Positions 62,158 to 64,000 of a DNA stretch of 64,000 bases are shown one piece after another. The stretch comes from Chloroflexota bacterium (GTDB taxonomy: Bacteria; Chloroflexota; Anaerolineae; UBA1429): the NCBI GenBank assembly GCA_019873625.1, contig JAIOAW010000011.1, forward strand, positions 1 through 64,000. The letters run 5' to 3'. Under the pieces are notes generated by a model. The model was not told the DNA's origin. It worked only from the letters and a program-made list of their open reading frames with translations, and ran no database searches. The position numbers and the translations under genes were made by a program. Each line of letters starts with the position of its first letter. Position 1 is the stretch's first letter.

Positions 62158-62970
62158 TTAGTACATTTTCACCACTTGGCGGTAACTGCGCGGCTGCCGC
62201 GCCTGAAGGAGTTGCGTCTCTTCCTGTGCGCGCCGCACCAAATCCAAATCAATCGTCGCGATGGCTACCCCCGGTTCGTCATCCTCTAGCCGGGTATGTA
62301 CCGCACCGCGCGGGCCAACGAGCCAACTCTCGCCGAAAAAGGTATAGGTTGGCTCCTGCCCTACGCGGTTGCACGCGGCGACGTACACGGCGTTTTCGTA
62401 GGCCCTGGCAAACCCCAAACTGCGCCACTCGTGGGCATAGGGCGTCTCCCAGGCGCCGCATACGCAGAGGATCTCGGCGCCGTCGAGCGCTAGGCAACGG
62501 GCCGCTTCGGGGAAGGCGAGATCCCACCCCACCAGGAGGCCAATGGCCCCCAGGCGCGTCTCGGCCACGGTGTATTTGAAGCCGGGGCGAAAGATCAGCC
62601 GCTGTTCGCCCTTGAGGTGCACCTTTTGATAGTCTGCCGCGATTTCGCCCTCCGGGTCTACGAGGATAGCCGCGGAGTAGATGACGCTTTCCACCTTTTG
62701 CCGCTCTGCAAACCCAAAGGCGATATGGGTATTGTGTTCGGCGGCGCATTGGCTGAGGGCGGTTACCGTGGTATCGGTTACGCGTTCGGCCAAATCGGCA
62801 AAGCGCACGCCGCACTCATAGCCCGTCGTGCACAATTCGGGGAAGACGAACAGGTCCACCTTCCTTTGGAGTGAGACGTCCTCCACCAAGCGGCACATCG
62901 AACGGACGTTTTCCTCCACCTCGCCCAACCTGGGGCTGACCTGGGCCAGGGCCACGGTGATCTCGCGCAT
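62158..62970 (-). CDS. Nitrilase-fold protein lacking the catalytic cysteine
   Basis: The 270-aa protein has the carbon-nitrogen hydrolase fold. It keeps the catalytic Glu45 (FPELCTTGYE) and Lys116 (YQKVHLKGEQ). But at the nucleophile position, usually I-C-Y-D in this family, it reads LLVGWDLAFPE: Gly148 replaces Cys. It is therefore probably inactive as an amidase and may bind a substrate or partner. The ATG at 62970 overlaps the rluD stop (ATGA) and follows AGGAGG. The ORF open to 63267 runs through rluD and is rejected. Confidence 0.85.
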   Translation of the reverse strand: MREITVALAQVSPRLGEVEENVRSMCRLVEDVSLQRKVDLFVFPELCTTGYECGVRFADLAERVTDTTVTALSQCAAEHNTHIAFGFAERQKVESVIYSAAILVDPEGEIAADYQKVHLKGEQRLIFRPGFKYTVAETRLGAIGLLVGWDLAFPEAARCLALDGAEILCVCGAWETPYAHEWRSLGFARAYENAVYVAACNRVGQEPTYTFFGESWLVGPRGAVHTRLEDDEPGVAIATIDLDLVRRAQEETQLLQARQPRSYRQVVKMY

Positions 62971-63923
62971 CACATACCTCCTATCTTCTCGGGCTGTAGG
63001 GCGTCCATCTCCTCTTCGGTGAGGCCCAAGGCCCCCAGCACCTGTCGCAAATCTGCGGGCAGAGGGGCCTCGAAGGCCATCCGTTGGCCCGTGGCGGGGT
63101 GGTCGAAAGCGAGCCGCCAGGCATGCAGGAACTGGCGCGGCGCGCCGATGGCCTGCCGTCGCGGGCCATAGGTGCGATCTCCCACCACGGGGTGGCCGAT
63201 GGAGGCCAAATGCACGCGAATTTGGTGCGTGCGCCCCGTGCGGAGCCGCACCTCCAGAAGGCTGCACCCCTCGAACGCGCGCAAAAGGCGGTATTCCGTC
63301 CGCGCCCGCCGCCCTTCGGGGAGCACGGCCATCCGCTGCCGGTGGAGAGGATCGCGCCCCAGAGGGGCCTCGATAGCCGCCTGCGCGGGGGTAACGTGCC
63401 CATAAGCGAGCGCCAGGTAGCGCTTTTCCACCTTCCCCCGGCGAAACTGCGCCTGCAATGCCCTGAGGGCCGCTTCCGTCGCGGCCACCACGAGCACGCC
63501 GGAGGTCTCACGATCCAAGCGGTGGACGATACCGGGCCGAGAGGGGTCGGCGCCGACGGAGGCGATTTCGGGCCGGTGGGCCAAAAGCGCGTTGACCAAC
63601 GTGCCCGTGCGGCGCCCTGCGCCGGGGTGCGTGGCCATACCGGCGGGTTTATTCACCACGAGGAGATGCGCGTCCTCATAGAGGATGGCAAGGGGAACTG
63701 CCTCGGGTTGGGGGCGCTCGTCTTCGGGCGGGGGCAGGAGGATCATCACCTCATCGCCGGGGCGTAGGCGCTGCCCCGCTTGCGCCAAGGCGCCATTGAC
63801 CCAAATGCGCCCTTCGGCGATGAGCCTTTGTGCCGCCGAACGCGACAAACCTTGGCAGACCCTGGCCACAAAAAGATCGAGCCGGCGCTCCGGCTCGCTC
63901 ACGCGCCATACCTGCTCTGCCAT
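62970..63923 (-). CDS. rluD: RluD-type ribosomal large subunit pseudouridine synthase
   Basis: The 317-aa protein has an S4 RNA-binding domain at the start (RLDLFVARVCQGLSRSAAQRLIAEGRIWVNG) and the RluA-family core: YEDAHLLVVNKPAGMATHPG, IVHRLDRETSGVLVVA with the catalytic Asp in HRLDRETSG, and RTGRTHQIRVHLASIGHPVVGD. The ATG at 63923 lies near the window end. Confidence 0.94.
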   Translation of the reverse strand: MAEQVWRVSEPERRLDLFVARVCQGLSRSAAQRLIAEGRIWVNGALAQAGQRLRPGDEVMILLPPPEDERPQPEAVPLAILYEDAHLLVVNKPAGMATHPGAGRRTGTLVNALLAHRPEIASVGADPSRPGIVHRLDRETSGVLVVAATEAALRALQAQFRRGKVEKRYLALAYGHVTPAQAAIEAPLGRDPLHRQRMAVLPEGRRARTEYRLLRAFEGCSLLEVRLRTGRTHQIRVHLASIGHPVVGDRTYGPRRQAIGAPRQFLHAWRLAFDHPATGQRMAFEAPLPADLRQVLGALGLTEEEMDALQPEKIGGM

Positions 63924-63926
63924 ATG

Positions 63927-64000
63927 TTACGCCCGCGGGGCAGGATCATCTTGAGGCACGCCCGCCCTCTCTTTGGCCCCTTCGACAAAGAGAACATAAT
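63927..64000 (-). CDS. C-terminal fragment of an upstream gene
   Basis: A minus-strand frame open from the window edge ends in TAA at 63927-63929, four bases before the rluD start, and codes for about 23 residues (YVLFVEGAKERAGVPQDD near its end). The spacing fits an operon neighbour of rluD. Too short to name. Confidence 0.35.
   Translation of the reverse strand, partial: YVLFVEGAKERAGVPQDDPAPRA

Noticed and set aside
62971-63267. 99-residue N-terminal extension of the nitrilase-like protein
   Set aside because: It lies fully inside rluD in another frame; the ATGA overlap at 62970 with AGGAGG upstream is a much better start.

Overview
This is a GC-rich, densely coding window from what looks like a thermophilic or moderately thermophilic member of the Chloroflexota (Anaerolineae-like). 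I infer this from secreted proteins with long Thr/Pro linkers, one ending in a YLPLxxK-like tail, three-LysM and zinc-ribbon membrane proteins, a type III-A CRISPR system, a four-subunit pyruvate:ferredoxin oxidoreductase and an indolepyruvate ferredoxin oxidoreductase. I saw no rRNA, tRNA, insertion sequence or phage genes, so the taxonomic call rests on protein style only.

Region 1 (1-11.3 kb, minus strand): a CRISPR array of 36-nt repeats that runs off the left edge, its leader, and one long operon read towards the array: small ORF, CARF-LuxR regulator, cas10, csm2, csm3, csm4, csm5, csx1 (CARF-HEPN), csx15-like, cas6, cas1, cas2. Cas10 keeps both the HD and the GGDD motif. Csx1 and a CARF-type LuxR regulator suggest cyclic-oligoadenylate signalling that both activates an RNase and acts on transcription. 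A 660-bp intergenic block upstream holds a cluster of hairpins, a 15-bp fragment of the CRISPR repeat, phased AT-rich motifs and a perfect consensus promoter.

Region 2 (11.7-17.4 kb, plus): a secreted beta-helix protein with cohesin-like and dockerin-like modules, followed by two cohesin-like surface proteins, one with a C-terminal membrane anchor. Together they form a small cohesin/dockerin cassette.

Region 3 (17.4-32.4 kb): sugar-nucleotide and glycosyltransferase genes for a cell-surface glycan, a membrane PAS sensor without a kinase domain, GNAT and HAD enzymes, then a minus-strand group with plsC, ybeY, iorA, iorB, rph, an HD hydrolase and a LysM protein.

Region 4 (32.4-41.4 kb): scattered carbohydrate enzymes (pentose-phosphate epimerase, zinc alcohol dehydrogenase, TIM-barrel isomerase, PfkB kinase, fucose-isomerase-like protein, Fe-S aldo/keto reductase, RraA-like protein) that could form a sugar or polyol route, with degV and plsY between them.

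Region 5 (41.5-50.5 kb, plus): an ATP synthase operon in the order beta, epsilon, R, a, c, b-delta, alpha, gamma. This is the layout of the laterally spread N-ATPases, with a c subunit carrying two buried glutamates and sodium-type ligands. It is followed by a half-size membrane ferrochelatase-like protein and zwf.

Region 6 (50.5-64 kb): a Gfo/Idh oxidoreductase, apt, a DksA-like protein, porGDAB, upp, a WecA-like transferase, mobB, a small SWIM-finger protein, a flavin oxidoreductase interrupted by one in-frame TAA, acpS, threonine aldolase, a nitrilase-fold protein lacking its catalytic cysteine, and an RluD-type pseudouridine synthase.
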